64,000 bases of DNA from assembly GCF_030409315.1 (NCBI RefSeq), contig NZ_JAUFPS010000029.1:8047-72046 (forward strand), given 5' to 3'. Shown here piece after piece: positions 44,686-53,089 of this stretch (position 1 is the stretch's first letter; each line of letters starts with the position of its first letter). The position numbers and the translations under genes were made by a program. The notes under the pieces were generated by a model that was given only the letters and a program-made list of their open reading frames with translations, did not search any database and was not told where the DNA came from. This DNA comes from Mucilaginibacter flavus (GTDB taxonomy: Bacteria > Bacteroidota > Bacteroidia > Sphingobacteriales > Sphingobacteriaceae).

Positions 44686-45228
44686 TCAAGTACTTAATAA
44701 TTTTGCCGCAACATCAGGCCAGTTATTTACCCGCTCAAAGCCTTCAATTAAAAAGTTATGCGGCGATGAATATAACAACTTACGCCCGTTAAAAGTTACA
44801 AAGTTTTTAATCCTATCATCAATCATAATATCAACATCCAGTATTTTATGGCCACAGAAGATGATATTGGTCCATGATATAAAAGGGAAGTGCTCTTCAA
44901 GCCAGGCTTGTTTATCTTCTAACGAGTATTTGAATTCCATAGCCGCCGAAGCGATGTAAACATCATAATGCTCCGTAAGCGCTTTTACTACATCCTGGCT
45001 GCCTGGCATTACTTTAAGATTCCTGAAAAAGCCGCGCTCATTAATGTACTGCTTTACCGAGCTTGCCAGATTGGCTGGCAATGTTTGGCCAAACTCCCGG
45101 CCATGCATATCGCTTAATAGTACTTCATGCTGATGGCGTTCTTTATATACTTCAATAAGCTTATCAACTGTATCGGCCAGTACTTCGTCCATATCAATAG
45201 CGATACGGGGTTTTCTATGAATGTTCAT
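44686..45228 (-). CDS. 5'(3')-deoxyribonucleotidase-like HAD phosphatase
   Basis: 180-aa HAD-superfamily protein. Motif I is IAIDMDEVLADTVD (nucleophile Asp and general acid Asp two apart), motif II lies in VYIASAAMEF, motif III around GHKILDVDIMIDDRIKN. This matches the NT5C family, which removes the 5' or 3' phosphate from deoxyribonucleotides. The lid helix region HGREFGQTLPANL is also typical. Substrate assignment is by family only. Confidence 0.88.
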   Translation of the reverse strand: MNIHRKPRIAIDMDEVLADTVDKLIEVYKERHQHEVLLSDMHGREFGQTLPANLASSVKQYINERGFFRNLKVMPGSQDVVKALTEHYDVYIASAAMEFKYSLEDKQAWLEEHFPFISWTNIIFCGHKILDVDIMIDDRIKNFVTFNGRKLLYSSPHNFLIEGFERVNNWPDVAAKLLST

Positions 45229-45404
45229 GGTGGGTTAAGTTGCAACTTTTTAAGCAGAATGGCAATTGGCTTTTAAGAATAATTGTAACGATAACGATGG
45301 ACTGAATTTACTGGTCAATTCGTGTAATTCGACAAAATTTGCGACCATTTGTACACCCTTCAAATATTTAATTACAAGGCTTTTAAATTGTTAAGAATAA
45401 TTTA

Positions 45405-45412
45405 TACCTTTG
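45405..45412 (+). promoter_or_regulatory. -7 promoter element of rpsP
   Basis: TACCTTTG, an exact TAnnTTTG match, 51 bases before rpsP. A TTG lies at 45388-45390, somewhat closer than the usual spacing. Confidence 0.5.
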
Positions 45413-45415
45413 CAT

Positions 45416-45437
45416 CCCCGCAGAAAGGACTCCGGGG
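45416..45437 (+). promoter_or_regulatory. Leader hairpin before rpsP
   Basis: CCCCG and CGGGG pair around a 12-nt purine-rich loop right at the predicted 5' end of the transcript. It could be a translational control or mRNA-stability element for rpsP. No known leader motif recognised. Confidence 0.4.
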
Positions 45438-45463
45438 ACATGTTGAATACATAAAATAAAGAA

Positions 45464-45982
45464 ATGGCAACTAAAATTAGACTGCAAAGACACGGTAAAA
45501 AAGGAAAACCTTTTTACTACATCGTAGTAGCAGACGCCCGCGCTCCACGCGACGGTCGTTTCATTGAGCGTTTAGGTTCATACAACCCAAACACCAACCC
45601 GGCAACTATCGATATTGATTTCGACAAAACTTTAGCTTGGGTTAACACAGGTGCTCAGCCTACAGATACTTGTCGTGCTATCCTTTCATACAAAGGTGTG
45701 CTTTACAAAAAACACTTAGAAGGTGGTGTTAAAAAAGGTGCTTTAACTGAAGAACAAGCTGCAGAGAAATTTGCTGCATGGACTGATTTGAAAGACGGTA
45801 AAATCACCGGCAAAAAAACCAGCCTGTTAACTGCAAAAGACGAAGCTCGTAAATTAGCTTTGGCTGCTGAGGCTAAAAAGAAAGAAGAAAAAGCTGCTGC
45901 AATTGCTGCTAAAAATGCTCCTGTTGCAGAAGAAGTTGAAGCTCCGGCTGAAGAAGAAGCTGCTGCTGATAGCGCAGAATAA
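45464..45982 (+). CDS. rpsP: 30S ribosomal protein S16
   Basis: 172-aa protein; the first 80 residues are S16 ([35 protein letters not shown]). The remainder is an Ala/Lys/Glu-rich tail ending [19 protein letters not shown]. The tail more than doubles the E. coli length but is usual in Bacteroidota. It is the first gene of the rpsP-rimM group. A 12-bp-arm hairpin lies between it and rimM. Confidence 0.97.
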   Translation: MATKIRLQRHGKKGKPFYYIVVADARAPRDGRFIERLGSYNPNTNPATIDIDFDKTLAWVNTGAQPTDTCRAILSYKGVLYKKHLEGGVKKGALTEEQAAEKFAAWTDLKDGKITGKKTSLLTAKDEARKLALAAEAKKKEEKAAAIAAKNAPVAEEVEAPAEEEAAADSAE

Positions 45983-46064
45983 TTCTTTTAAAGAATCAAG
46001 AATTAAGAGTCAGGAATCAAGAAAGCTGCAATGCAGGGTAATTGATTTTCACTCGATGATTTTC

Positions 46065-46091
46065 AATGGCGAAGCTACCAGCTTCGCCATT
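46065..46091. repeat. Perfect hairpin between rpsP and rimM
   Basis: AATGGCGAAGCT, ACC, then its exact complement. It is followed by a weak T-rich stretch, so it may attenuate transcription between rpsP and rimM rather than fully stop it. Confidence 0.7.
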
Positions 46092-46112
46092 GTTATTTAA
46101 CACTGTTTTATT

Positions 46113-46640
46113 ATGAAAACCGAAGATTGTTTTAGGGTTGGCAGCATTTTAAAAACCAAGGGCCTTAAAGGCGAAATGCAGATATATGTTGACTTTGATA
46201 ACCTGGATGCCATTAAGTTTGACGCCTTGTTTATTGATATGGCGGGCAAAATGATCCCTTATTTTGTACAGTCGATAAAATACCTGCAAAAGAGCAACGC
46301 CTATTTGTTTTTGGAGGATGTAGATACCATTGAAAAAGCGGCCTTACTGGTGCGCAAGGATATTTACCTGCCCAATAAACTAAAGCCCAAGAAGAAAAAA
46401 GAAGAATTTACCCTGGCAGATGTTGAAGGTTTCATAGCCATCGACGAAACCCATGGCGAGCTTGGCGAAATATTGGAGGTACAGGAATATCCACAACAGT
46501 TAATTGCTACTGTAAAATATCAGAATAAAGACGTGCTGTTCCCGCTAAACGTTGAGATCATTAAAGGAATTGATATTGAGGCGGGAGAGATTTATATTGA
46601 TTTGCCTGAAGGGTTGTTGGACGTTTATTTATCGGAATAG
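46113..46640 (+). CDS. rimM: Ribosome maturation factor RimM
   Basis: 175-aa 16S rRNA processing factor. The N-terminal RimM domain starts FRVGSILKTKGLKGEMQIYV, and the C-terminal PRC-barrel domain includes GFIAIDETHGELGEILEVQE and EIIKGIDIEAGEIYIDLPEGLLDVY. It assists assembly of the 30S head with S19. In most bacteria trmD follows directly; here trmD lies 2.8 kb further on. Confidence 0.95.
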   Translation: MKTEDCFRVGSILKTKGLKGEMQIYVDFDNLDAIKFDALFIDMAGKMIPYFVQSIKYLQKSNAYLFLEDVDTIEKAALLVRKDIYLPNKLKPKKKKEEFTLADVEGFIAIDETHGELGEILEVQEYPQQLIATVKYQNKDVLFPLNVEIIKGIDIEAGEIYIDLPEGLLDVYLSE

Positions 46641-46766
46641 TTGTTGATCGGTAAGAAAGAATTCATTGAAATTAATGGCTGCCGAATACACACTCGATTA
46701 AAAAGGTTGAAAAAATTATGTCTTACATATTTGCAATTTGAGGTAGATATTGTTTAAATTTAATAA

Positions 46767-47015
46767 ATGAATCTTTTAGATAGATACGCACAATTTAAAA
46801 TAGCAAAGAGTTTTAATAGACCCGATGTTAAAGGAGTTGTGTCCGTTAGGGATTACTCATTTGATATCCGGTTGGTTAATGGTGAGCTTTATGCTAATGG
46901 ATTATCTTTAGCAGATTTTTTTGCTGAAGCGATGCTTTCTCTTGATGAAGAAATTTCATACGAAGAAGCGATCTATCAATGGCTATCTGAAATGTCTAAG
47001 TTCCAAGTAGCTTAG
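46767..47015 (+). CDS. Unknown 82-aa protein
   Basis: Small acidic soluble protein (MNLLDRYAQFKIAKSF...ISYEEAIYQWLSEMS). A short beta region (GVVSVRDYSFDIRLVNGELYA) lies between two helices. No family recognised. It starts 126 nt after rimM, is more AT-rich than rimM, and its last 20 bases overlap the convergent BRO-N gene, suggesting the two arrived together. Confidence 0.6.
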   Translation: MNLLDRYAQFKIAKSFNRPDVKGVVSVRDYSFDIRLVNGELYANGLSLADFFAEAMLSLDEEISYEEAIYQWLSEMSKFQVA

Positions 47016-47757
47016 GTAAAAATTCTAAAGATAATTTGTCCCTATCTCCCAAATATTTAGCGGCACATTGGGGCATCCAAACCTCGTCTATAAATTTAAT
47101 AAATACAGGGAGTATCTCATTTTTGTACTGTCTTGCATCTACCGTCATTCCATTTGGGAACTTATGGCTATACATTTTATGAGTGTCGGTTATAGAAGGA
47201 TAATTGTCTTTTAGATATTGGGAGAATAATCTACCAACACTTACATCGGGCCTGATTTCTTTTCCATCAAAGGCTTTATTGGGTATTTGATAACCAACTT
47301 GTTCAAATCTGCCATAAATTCTAATAAATAGTTCGCTAATTACCGAGAAATGTCCTCTGTCTGTTCTGTCCCAATTGTCATTAAATCTTACAACGAAGTT
47401 GGGTGTATCAACTCTATTTGTAACAAAAGCTCCGGTTTTCCGAATCACAGGGATTACCTCCTTCGTTACCCATTTTCTAAAAGCTTTCGCTGATGGCTTT
47501 TTGCTTCTGAAGATTAAGTTATATAACCCACTTTCATTTATAAGGTTTGTTGCTCTAACTTGACCTGCCCTAAGGATTGGTGAGGTCAGCTTTTCATCGT
47601 CGTCAAGACCCCTAATCGCTTCAGTAACATTGGTAAGTCCTAAAAGATTACAAACTTCGACGGCTATAAACCATGGTTCGCCTTCTATTTCTATAGTGGT
47701 AAAATCATTGATTGAATTTGTGTTTTCTTCTTGATACTTAAATATAGCTAATTGCAT
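46996..47757 (-). CDS. BRO-N/P63C-domain protein, phage antirepressor-like
   Basis: 253-aa protein. About residues 18-115 are a BRO-N domain (IEIEGEPWFIAVEVCNLLGL, LINESGLYNLIFRSKKPSAK and FRKWVTKEVIPVIRKTG, the usual end of the fold). About 130-230 are a P63C domain (YGRFEQVGYQIPNKAFDGKE, YKNEILPVFIKFIDEVW). Such proteins occur in phages and mobile islands, where BRO-N parts act as antirepressors or DNA-binding regulators. It lies inside the rimM-trmD gap on the opposite strand and is AT-rich. No integrase or structural phage gene accompanies it. Confidence 0.85.
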   Translation of the reverse strand: MQLAIFKYQEENTNSINDFTTIEIEGEPWFIAVEVCNLLGLTNVTEAIRGLDDDEKLTSPILRAGQVRATNLINESGLYNLIFRSKKPSAKAFRKWVTKEVIPVIRKTGAFVTNRVDTPNFVVRFNDNWDRTDRGHFSVISELFIRIYGRFEQVGYQIPNKAFDGKEIRPDVSVGRLFSQYLKDNYPSITDTHKMYSHKFPNGMTVDARQYKNEILPVFIKFIDEVWMPQCAAKYLGDRDKLSLEFLPKLLGT

Positions 47758-47844
47758 GTGAGTAAGGTTAAGATAAATTCAAATATAATGATAAAACATC
47801 TGATAAAAAGAACCGCAATGCGTTGTCAAACACATTTGATAATT

Positions 47845-47881
47845 GTAAAGTTTGTTTTACATTTGGTAAACTAAACTTTAC
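47845..47881. promoter_or_regulatory. 37-base palindromic operator before the membrane protein/XRE pair
   Basis: Sixteen-base arms (14 of 16 positions match) around ATTTG. The outer part GTAAAGTTT and inner TTTAC give four GTAAA/TTTAC half-sites. It ends four bases before the membrane-protein start codon, so a bound protein would block initiation. The XRE regulator encoded two genes on is the likely ligand. Confidence 0.65.
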
Positions 47882-47885
47882 AATT

Positions 47886-48314
47886 ATGAAATCACGATTC
47901 TTATTCCCGTACTGGTTCAGGTATTTTGGTTTAGCGCTCATTTTATTTCATGTGCCTGTGGTATTGTTTAAAAAAGAGTTGGGTTTTGATCAAGCCGGGG
48001 CAAATAATCCTGATCTTTTTAACAGTCACCACGTTTTTTTCATGACTACTACCTTGCTTATGGCTGTGGGTTTATTTTTCGCGGCTTTTGCCAAAGAGAA
48101 GATTGAAGATGAGCAGACCTCTCAGCTTCGCCTCGATTCATTGCAATGGGCCATTTATGTTAATTATGTACTTTTGGTGGTGAGTTTGATTTTAAGCAGT
48201 GATACAGAGCATATTTTGTTTTTAAATTTATTGGTGCCATTGGTGTTTTTTATAGTCCGTTTCAGGTGGAAGATCTTCCAGAATAACCGTTTACTAAAAA
48301 AGGAAGAGGCATAG
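47886..48314 (+). CDS. Small membrane protein co-encoded with an XRE regulator
   Basis: 142-aa protein with four hydrophobic spans (FRYFGLALILFHVPVVLF, HHVFFMTTTLLMAVGLFFAAF, WAIYVNYVLLVVSLIL, LFLNLLVPLVFFIVRF) and a basic C-terminal tail. No family name given. ATG 47886 is chosen because it lies directly after the operator and starts the first span; the frame is open further up. The XRE regulator starts two bases after its stop, a pairing usual for small membrane-protein/HTH operons. Confidence 0.75.
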   Translation: MKSRFLFPYWFRYFGLALILFHVPVVLFKKELGFDQAGANNPDLFNSHHVFFMTTTLLMAVGLFFAAFAKEKIEDEQTSQLRLDSLQWAIYVNYVLLVVSLILSSDTEHILFLNLLVPLVFFIVRFRWKIFQNNRLLKKEEA

Positions 48315-48316
48315 TT

Positions 48317-48517
48317 ATGAAAAATAACATCCGTGTAGAACGCGCCATTAAAAACATTACCCAGGCCGATTTGGCCGAAACCATCGGGGTATCGCGCCAA
48401 ACCATCAATACTATTGAAAGTAACCGCTACGTGCCGTCAACTGTGCTCGCCCTTAAAATAGCCCGTGTTTTTGGCAAGCCCGTTGAAGAGATTTTTACCT
48501 TAGATGATGAAGATTAA
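48317..48517 (+). CDS. XRE-family helix-turn-helix regulator
   Basis: 66-aa regulator that is a single HTH domain: RVERAIKNITQADLAETIG and VSRQTINTIESNRYVPST, then LALKIARVFGKPVEEIF. Close in length and layout to YozG/ImmR-like autoregulators. The 37-base palindrome ahead of the operon suits binding by a dimer or a pair of dimers, giving negative autoregulation. Confidence 0.93.
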   Translation: MKNNIRVERAIKNITQADLAETIGVSRQTINTIESNRYVPSTVLALKIARVFGKPVEEIFTLDDED

Positions 48518-48532
48518 TTAAAAGCTATACTT

Positions 48533-48919
48533 ATGAAAGATAAACCTGTTTTTGCCCCCGAGCTGGCTATCCCCAACGGAATAACAGATATCAGTTTTTA
48601 TATTGACGCTTTTGGAGCCGAAGAGCTGCGCCGTTTTAGTAACGATGACGGAACGGTACATGTTTCTGAACTGGCTATTAATGGCGCTATGTTCCATTTG
48701 CACGAAGAAACACCGCACACCGGCCTCCGCAGTCCGCAGCGAAATGGACCATCAGTAATTATTGGCTTATTTGTAGCCGATGTGCACGCCGTTATTGAGC
48801 AGGCCGTTACCGCAGGTGCAAAAATTACCTCGCCCGTGCAGGATTATGATTATGGCTACAGGCAAGGCAGTATTGAGGACCCATTCGGCCATCGATGGCA
48901 GATACAGTGTGCGATTTAG
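48533..48919 (+). CDS. VOC-family (glyoxalase/PhnB-like) protein
   Basis: 128-aa vicinal-oxygen-chelate protein. ITDISFYIDAFGAEELRRFS is the first beta-alpha-beta half, VIIGLFVADVHAVIEQAVTA the second, and YGYRQGSIEDPFGHRWQIQ the terminal metal-site strand. The pattern is PhnB-like. Substrate unknown. It starts 15 nt after the XRE stop, so it may be in the same transcript. Confidence 0.88.
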   Translation: MKDKPVFAPELAIPNGITDISFYIDAFGAEELRRFSNDDGTVHVSELAINGAMFHLHEETPHTGLRSPQRNGPSVIIGLFVADVHAVIEQAVTAGAKITSPVQDYDYGYRQGSIEDPFGHRWQIQCAI

Positions 48920-48996
48920 GGAGCAAGGATTGATGGACAAAGGAATAAGGACTTTGAATAGTATTCAAAACGTTTAACAATTAAATCAAAGCGATC

Positions 48997-49368
48997 ATGG
49001 CAAATGAACCTACTTATGGTAACGGCAAGATTTGTTACGTTGAAGTCCCGGCGATTAACATTGCACAATCGGCGGCGTTTTTTCAGAAAACATTTGGCTG
49101 GCACATTCGGCACGATAACCATGGCAATGCCTCTTTTGATGATGGTGTTGGGCAGGTAAGCGGGACGTGGGTAACAGGGCGCAAGCCAATGGGAGAGGCC
49201 GGTTTGCTTATTTCTGTTATGGTTGACGATGCTGTGGCTACACTTGAAGCTATTACAGCCAATGGCGGCACTGTCACCCAGCCCATCGGTAAAGATCATC
49301 CCGAGATTACCGCGCACTTTACCGATCCCGCAGGTAATTTATGGGGGATTTATCAGCATAGGGGATAG
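48997..49368 (+). CDS. VOC-family protein (glyoxalase/bleomycin-resistance fold)
   Basis: 123-aa VOC protein: ICYVEVPAINIAQSAAFFQK with QKTFGW, then LISVMVDDAVATLEAI and HFTDPAGNLWGIYQH, the classic VOC ends. It is a distinct, more distant member than the PhnB-like one upstream, 77 nt away on the same strand. Substrate unknown. Confidence 0.88.
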   Translation: MANEPTYGNGKICYVEVPAINIAQSAAFFQKTFGWHIRHDNHGNASFDDGVGQVSGTWVTGRKPMGEAGLLISVMVDDAVATLEAITANGGTVTQPIGKDHPEITAHFTDPAGNLWGIYQHRG

Positions 49369-49472
49369 GGAAAGAGAACCGACTGATTAGAGCCAGAGAT
49401 CGAGACGGTTTCGGGGAGACAACATTTTTCTTTAATCTTGCATCTTGATTCTAATTTCTTGATTCTGAAGCT

Positions 49473-50150
49473 ATGCGTTTTGATATCATATCTGTTTTGC
49501 CGGGGTTGTTGGAAAGCCCTTTTGCACATTCTATTTTACAGCGAGCCCAAAAAAGGGGGATTGCCGAAATTCATGTGCATAACCTGCGCGATTACTCAAC
49601 CCAAAAGCAAAAAAGTGTTGATGATTACCCCTATGGCGGCGGCAGTGGTATGGTAATGACCATTCCTCCATTCGCGGCCTGTATCGAAAAGTTAAAGGCT
49701 GAAAGGGAGTATGATGAAATAATATTCATGTCGCCCGATGGTGAGCGCCTTAACCAGGCCATTGCCAATCAATTATCCATCAAAGCCAACATTATTATTT
49801 TATGCGGACATTATAAGGGCATTGATCAGCGCATCCGTGATATTTATGTTACCCGCGAAATTTCTATAGGCGATTATGTGCTTTCTGGCGGCGAGCTGCC
49901 TGCCGCTGTTTTGGTTGATGCCGTGGTGCGGTTGATACCAGGAGTGCTAAGCGATGAAACATCGGCCCTGAGCGACTCTTTCCAGGACGATATGCTTGAC
50001 GCCCCTGTATATACCCGCCCTGCCGACTGGAATGGGCACAGGGTGCCTGATATTCTATTGAGCGGCAACACCCCCGAAATTGAAAAATGGCGCTTTGAGC
50101 AAGCCTTAGAACGCACCCGCCAACGAAGGCCAGATTTATTGGGGGAGTGA
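49473..50150 (+). CDS. trmD: tRNA (guanine37-N1)-methyltransferase
   Basis: 225-aa SPOUT methyltransferase that makes m1G37, needed to prevent +1 frameshifting. [17 protein letters not shown] at the N-terminus, [17 protein letters not shown] and the knot [19 protein letters not shown] are intact. It is separated from rimM by the accessory block, and from rplS by about 320 bases containing an inverted repeat. Confidence 0.96.
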   Translation: MRFDIISVLPGLLESPFAHSILQRAQKRGIAEIHVHNLRDYSTQKQKSVDDYPYGGGSGMVMTIPPFAACIEKLKAEREYDEIIFMSPDGERLNQAIANQLSIKANIIILCGHYKGIDQRIRDIYVTREISIGDYVLSGGELPAAVLVDAVVRLIPGVLSDETSALSDSFQDDMLDAPVYTRPADWNGHRVPDILLSGNTPEIEKWRFEQALERTRQRRPDLLGE

Positions 50151-50152
50151 TG

Positions 50153-50305
50153 GTTAGATTGAGTTGAATAAGTTGGATTGAGTTGAATAAGTTGAATTGG
50201 GAAATACTCGATTGAGCAATAATGCAAAAAACGATTGACTAGCTGAAAAAGTTAAAGTATAAAGAGTCAAATAAACTGAATCCAACTTATTCAACTCAAT
50301 CTAAC
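50153..50305. repeat. 27-bp inverted repeat between trmD and rplS
   Basis: The arms 50153-50179 and 50279-50305 are exact reverse complements (beginning GTTAGATTGAGTTG), about 100 bases apart. The left side also carries a direct tandem GAGTTGAATAAGTTG. The transcript would fold into a long stem. A looser relative of the motif lies at 5314-5345. The rest of the gap up to rplS holds no gene. Confidence 0.85.
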
Positions 50306-50474
50306 TCAATCAACCGCTCTCTTAATCAACACAATCAACCATTCACCAACGCCACATTGTTAACAAAAAACAAAATGTGGAAATTTTTTAAATACACTTT
50401 TATTTATCAAAAAAAAGCCCTATAATTGCAATCCGATTTTTACGGGCTAAAAATCGCTTTAAGAGCTAAAAATC

Positions 50475-50822
50475 ATGGATTTAGTAAAATTTGTTGAAGA
50501 GCAATCAATAGAAAAAAGACAGTTTCCTACCTTCAAGGCTGGTGATACTGTAAGTGTGCATTATAAAATCAGAGAAGGAAACAAAGAGCGTGTTCAGCTT
50601 TATCAAGGTGTTGTTATTCAACGTAACAGTACAGGTAACTCTGAAACTTTCACTGTTCGTAAAGTTTCTAATGGTATAGGTGTTGAGCGTATCTTCCCTA
50701 TAAACTCTCCAAACATTGATAAAATTGAAGTGAACAGCATTGGTAAAGTGCGTCGCTCTAAATTATACTACCTGCGTGCCCTTACCGGTAAAGCAGCTCG
50801 TATCAAATCAAAAAGAGTTTAA
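50475..50822 (+). CDS. rplS: 50S ribosomal protein L19
   Basis: 115-aa protein: [32 protein letters not shown], and [20 protein letters not shown], then [20 protein letters not shown]. It lies at the 30S-50S interface. Normal length. It is the last gene of the split rpsP-rimM-trmD-rplS group, and a strong terminator follows. Confidence 0.97.
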   Translation: MDLVKFVEEQSIEKRQFPTFKAGDTVSVHYKIREGNKERVQLYQGVVIQRNSTGNSETFTVRKVSNGIGVERIFPINSPNIDKIEVNSIGKVRRSKLYYLRALTGKAARIKSKRV

Positions 50823-50867
50823 TTACCCGCTACGCTCTTACTTTTTAAAGAGACATACAAAGAATTT

Positions 50868-50908
50868 AAAAAGGCCTTTTCTGGTTCTGCCGGGAAAGGC
50901 CTTTTTTA
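50868..50908 (+). terminator. Rho-independent terminator after rplS
   Basis: AAAAAGGCCTTTTC pairs with GGAAAGGCCTTTTTT over a long stem, T run at the end. Confidence 0.85.
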
Positions 50909-50959
50909 TCAAAAAAATTCAGGCCCCACGTCAAGGGATTTATTTAGCTTGTTAACAAG

Positions 50960-51817
50960 CTAATCTAATTCGCCGTTGCTAAAAGTGTCGCCCTGGTTAA
51001 TGTCGCCGGTTTCATAGCCTTTTTTAAACCAGTACACGCGTTGGGCGCTTGTGCCGTGAGTAAAGCTATCTGGTTCCACACGTCCCTGCGATTGTTGTTG
51101 TAAACGGTCGTCGCCAATGGCGTTGGCTGCATTCAGCGCGTCTTTAATGTCCTTTTCGTCAATCACTTTTTTTACGCTTTGCTCGTAATGGGCCCATACA
51201 CCCGCGTAAAAGTCGGCCTGTAATTCCAGCTTTACCGATAGTTTGTTGTAAGCTTTGCGACTCATGCGACTGCGTGCCCTATCCATTTTTGCGCTAATAC
51301 CCAACAGATTTTGCACATGGTGCCCAACCTCATGCGCTATTACATAGGCATTGGCAAAATCGCCGGCGGCACCAAAGCGATTTTTAAGCTCATCATAAAA
51401 AGAAAGATCGATGTACACCTTGGCGTCGCCCGGGCAATAAAACGGTCCGGTAGCCGAGCTTGCGCTTCCGCATGCCGATTCTACACCATCGGTAAACAGT
51501 ACCAAATGTGGGTACTGGTAGGTTTTACCCATATCCCTGAAAAGCTTGCCCCAAATATCTTCGGTATCTTTAAGTACTACACGCACAAATTTTTTCCCAT
51601 TGTCCTCGGGCGCATTTGGATCTTGCGCTTGTTGTTCTGTTTGTGTATTACCATTGCTTACCTGGTTAAGTAATTGCGAAGGATTGATGCCCGTAAAAAT
51701 ATAAATAGCGGCACCAATGAGGCCCAGGATACCTCCGCCTAAAAACAGTCCTCTGCCGCCGCCACTGCCGCGTTCATCTTCTACATTATCGCTTTCGCCT
51801 CTGCCAAACCATTGCAT
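50960..51817 (-). CDS. Neutral zinc metallopeptidase (YpfJ-like)
   Basis: 285-aa membrane-anchored protein. A short N-terminus with Gly-rich sequence and one membrane span (about 23-43) precedes the peptidase domain with HEVGH at 162-166 in YVIAHEVGHHVQNLLG. The domain also has SFYDELKNRFGAAGDFANAY, an ELQADFYAGVWA segment with the further metal ligand, and the end DSFTHGTSAQRVYWFKKGY. Substrate unknown. Single gene, read toward rplS. Confidence 0.9.
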   Translation of the reverse strand: MQWFGRGESDNVEDERGSGGGRGLFLGGGILGLIGAAIYIFTGINPSQLLNQVSNGNTQTEQQAQDPNAPEDNGKKFVRVVLKDTEDIWGKLFRDMGKTYQYPHLVLFTDGVESACGSASSATGPFYCPGDAKVYIDLSFYDELKNRFGAAGDFANAYVIAHEVGHHVQNLLGISAKMDRARSRMSRKAYNKLSVKLELQADFYAGVWAHYEQSVKKVIDEKDIKDALNAANAIGDDRLQQQSQGRVEPDSFTHGTSAQRVYWFKKGYETGDINQGDTFSNGELD

Positions 51818-51870
51818 ATTGTTGGGTGATTAAGATTTTTAAAATAACAGGAAAGCGGGAGGAAATGTTT

Positions 51871-52008
51871 GCGAAGCCCCTAACCAAGCCCCCCGGCCCC
51901 CTAAAGGGGGAGTTTGAAAACAAAAAAGGCGTTCACCATATAGTAAACGCCTTTTTAATAAAATGCAAATCAAAAAACTCCTCCTTTAGGGGGCTGGGGG
52001 GCTTCGCT
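51871..52008. repeat. Dispersed CT/AG palindromic element, copy B, with embedded hairpin
   Basis: Outer arms GCGAAGCCCC and GGGGCTTCGC. The inner part has CCCCCTAAAGGGGG on the left and CCTCCTTTAGGGGG on the right. In the centre AAAAAAGGCGTT and AAACGCCTTTTT form a terminator-like hairpin. It separates the metallopeptidase and SIMPL genes. Confidence 0.82.
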
Positions 52009-52010
52009 TC

Positions 52011-52703
52011 TTACTTTATCTCAAACACCGCCTGGATATTGAAGCTTAGTTTAATCTTTTTAAAGTCGATGTCAGAATCAGCGGCAGGCGCGGCGGCTAC
52101 AGCCGATTTAAACATCATGGTGTTGTAAACGCGTGGCTGTGGGAAGCTGCTGTTATCGCTTTCGGTAATGTTTAGCACATCGCCTAATTTGTTGCCAAGG
52201 CCGGCCAATAAAAAGGTGGCTTTATCGCGGGCGCTTAACAGGGCTTTCAGTTTCAATTCGTTTTTCAAGGCGTCCATTTTCGAATAGGCATAGCTATCGA
52301 TGTTAGTACTTTGGATGCCTTTAGGGTCGATTTTCGACATGATCTGGTTAAACTTATTCAAATCTTTAACCCGCAGTCCATATTGCTTGCTGGCCAAAAA
52401 ATCCGGTGCTTTTTTCTTTTGATAAGTATTGTTCCAGGCCGATACGTTGTTAACCGTAAAATCTGTCATGGGGATGCCGGCATCTTTAACAGCTTTTTCC
52501 AGCTGATCTTCCAGGTCGTTAATCTGGATGTGTTTTTTGCCATCCATATATTCCTGCAGTGAAATGGATACGTTAATAATATCGGGAGTAACCTCTTGCT
52601 CGGCAATGCCGGTAACTTCTATTTTACGGCGCAGGTCGACAGCTTGTGCAAATGCCGAATAAGTAAATGTAATAAGTGCAGACAGGATAAGTAACTTTTT
52701 CAT
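52011..52703 (-). CDS. SIMPL-domain (DUF541) periplasmic protein
   Basis: 230-aa exported protein (signal MKKLLILSALITFTYSAFAQ). The SIMPL domain covers most of the rest: IEVTGIAEQEVTPDIINVSI, then YGLRVKDLNKFNQIMSKI and ALLSARDKATFLLAGLG. The family is named after a mouse IRAK-interacting protein; in bacteria its job is poorly known and it can form ring assemblies. The stop is three bases from repeat copy B. Confidence 0.9.
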   Translation of the reverse strand: MKKLLILSALITFTYSAFAQAVDLRRKIEVTGIAEQEVTPDIINVSISLQEYMDGKKHIQINDLEDQLEKAVKDAGIPMTDFTVNNVSAWNNTYQKKKAPDFLASKQYGLRVKDLNKFNQIMSKIDPKGIQSTNIDSYAYSKMDALKNELKLKALLSARDKATFLLAGLGNKLGDVLNITESDNSSFPQPRVYNTMMFKSAVAAAPAADSDIDFKKIKLSFNIQAVFEIK

Positions 52704-53089
52704 AATAGTAATTTGTACATGTATTTGTTTGTATGACTATGGTAACGTGTGTATGGTTTAATATGTAACAGCTAAAGCGGTTTTTGTTTTGTTTTTGAAC
52801 AATTATGCTTGTAAATCAATTATATAAAACCTTTACTTTTTTCACAGTTGATGGGTATTTTAAAAAGAAACCATAATCGGAGGCAGGCGTAATTCATAAA
52901 CCCGAATAGGAGTAAAGACATCAACTCCTGTTTTTAATACAACCTATAGCTTTATTGATACACATGCTTTTTGAGGGGAAAAGATATTTACACACATAAA
53001 TTATCTTAATAATTAATATTATTAAAAAATATGATATTTTGGCATTGCCTTTGCCATTAGGTAAACACAAAACTTAAAAAACATTTACT
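52704..53089. other. Intergenic stretch between divergent genes
   Basis: About 385 AT-rich bases between the SIMPL gene and the DUF892 gene. A TGCCTTTG sequence near 53046 is one mismatch from a -7 element and could drive the DUF892 gene. No gene or repeat recognised. Confidence 0.5.

Noticed and set aside
46996..47757. BRO-N gene as a sign of a prophage
   Set aside because: No integrase, terminase, portal or tail gene in the window; only an isolated phage-type gene.
50153..50305. CRISPR-like array in the trmD-rplS gap
   Set aside because: Only direct and inverted copies of one motif, no regular spacers and no cas genes.
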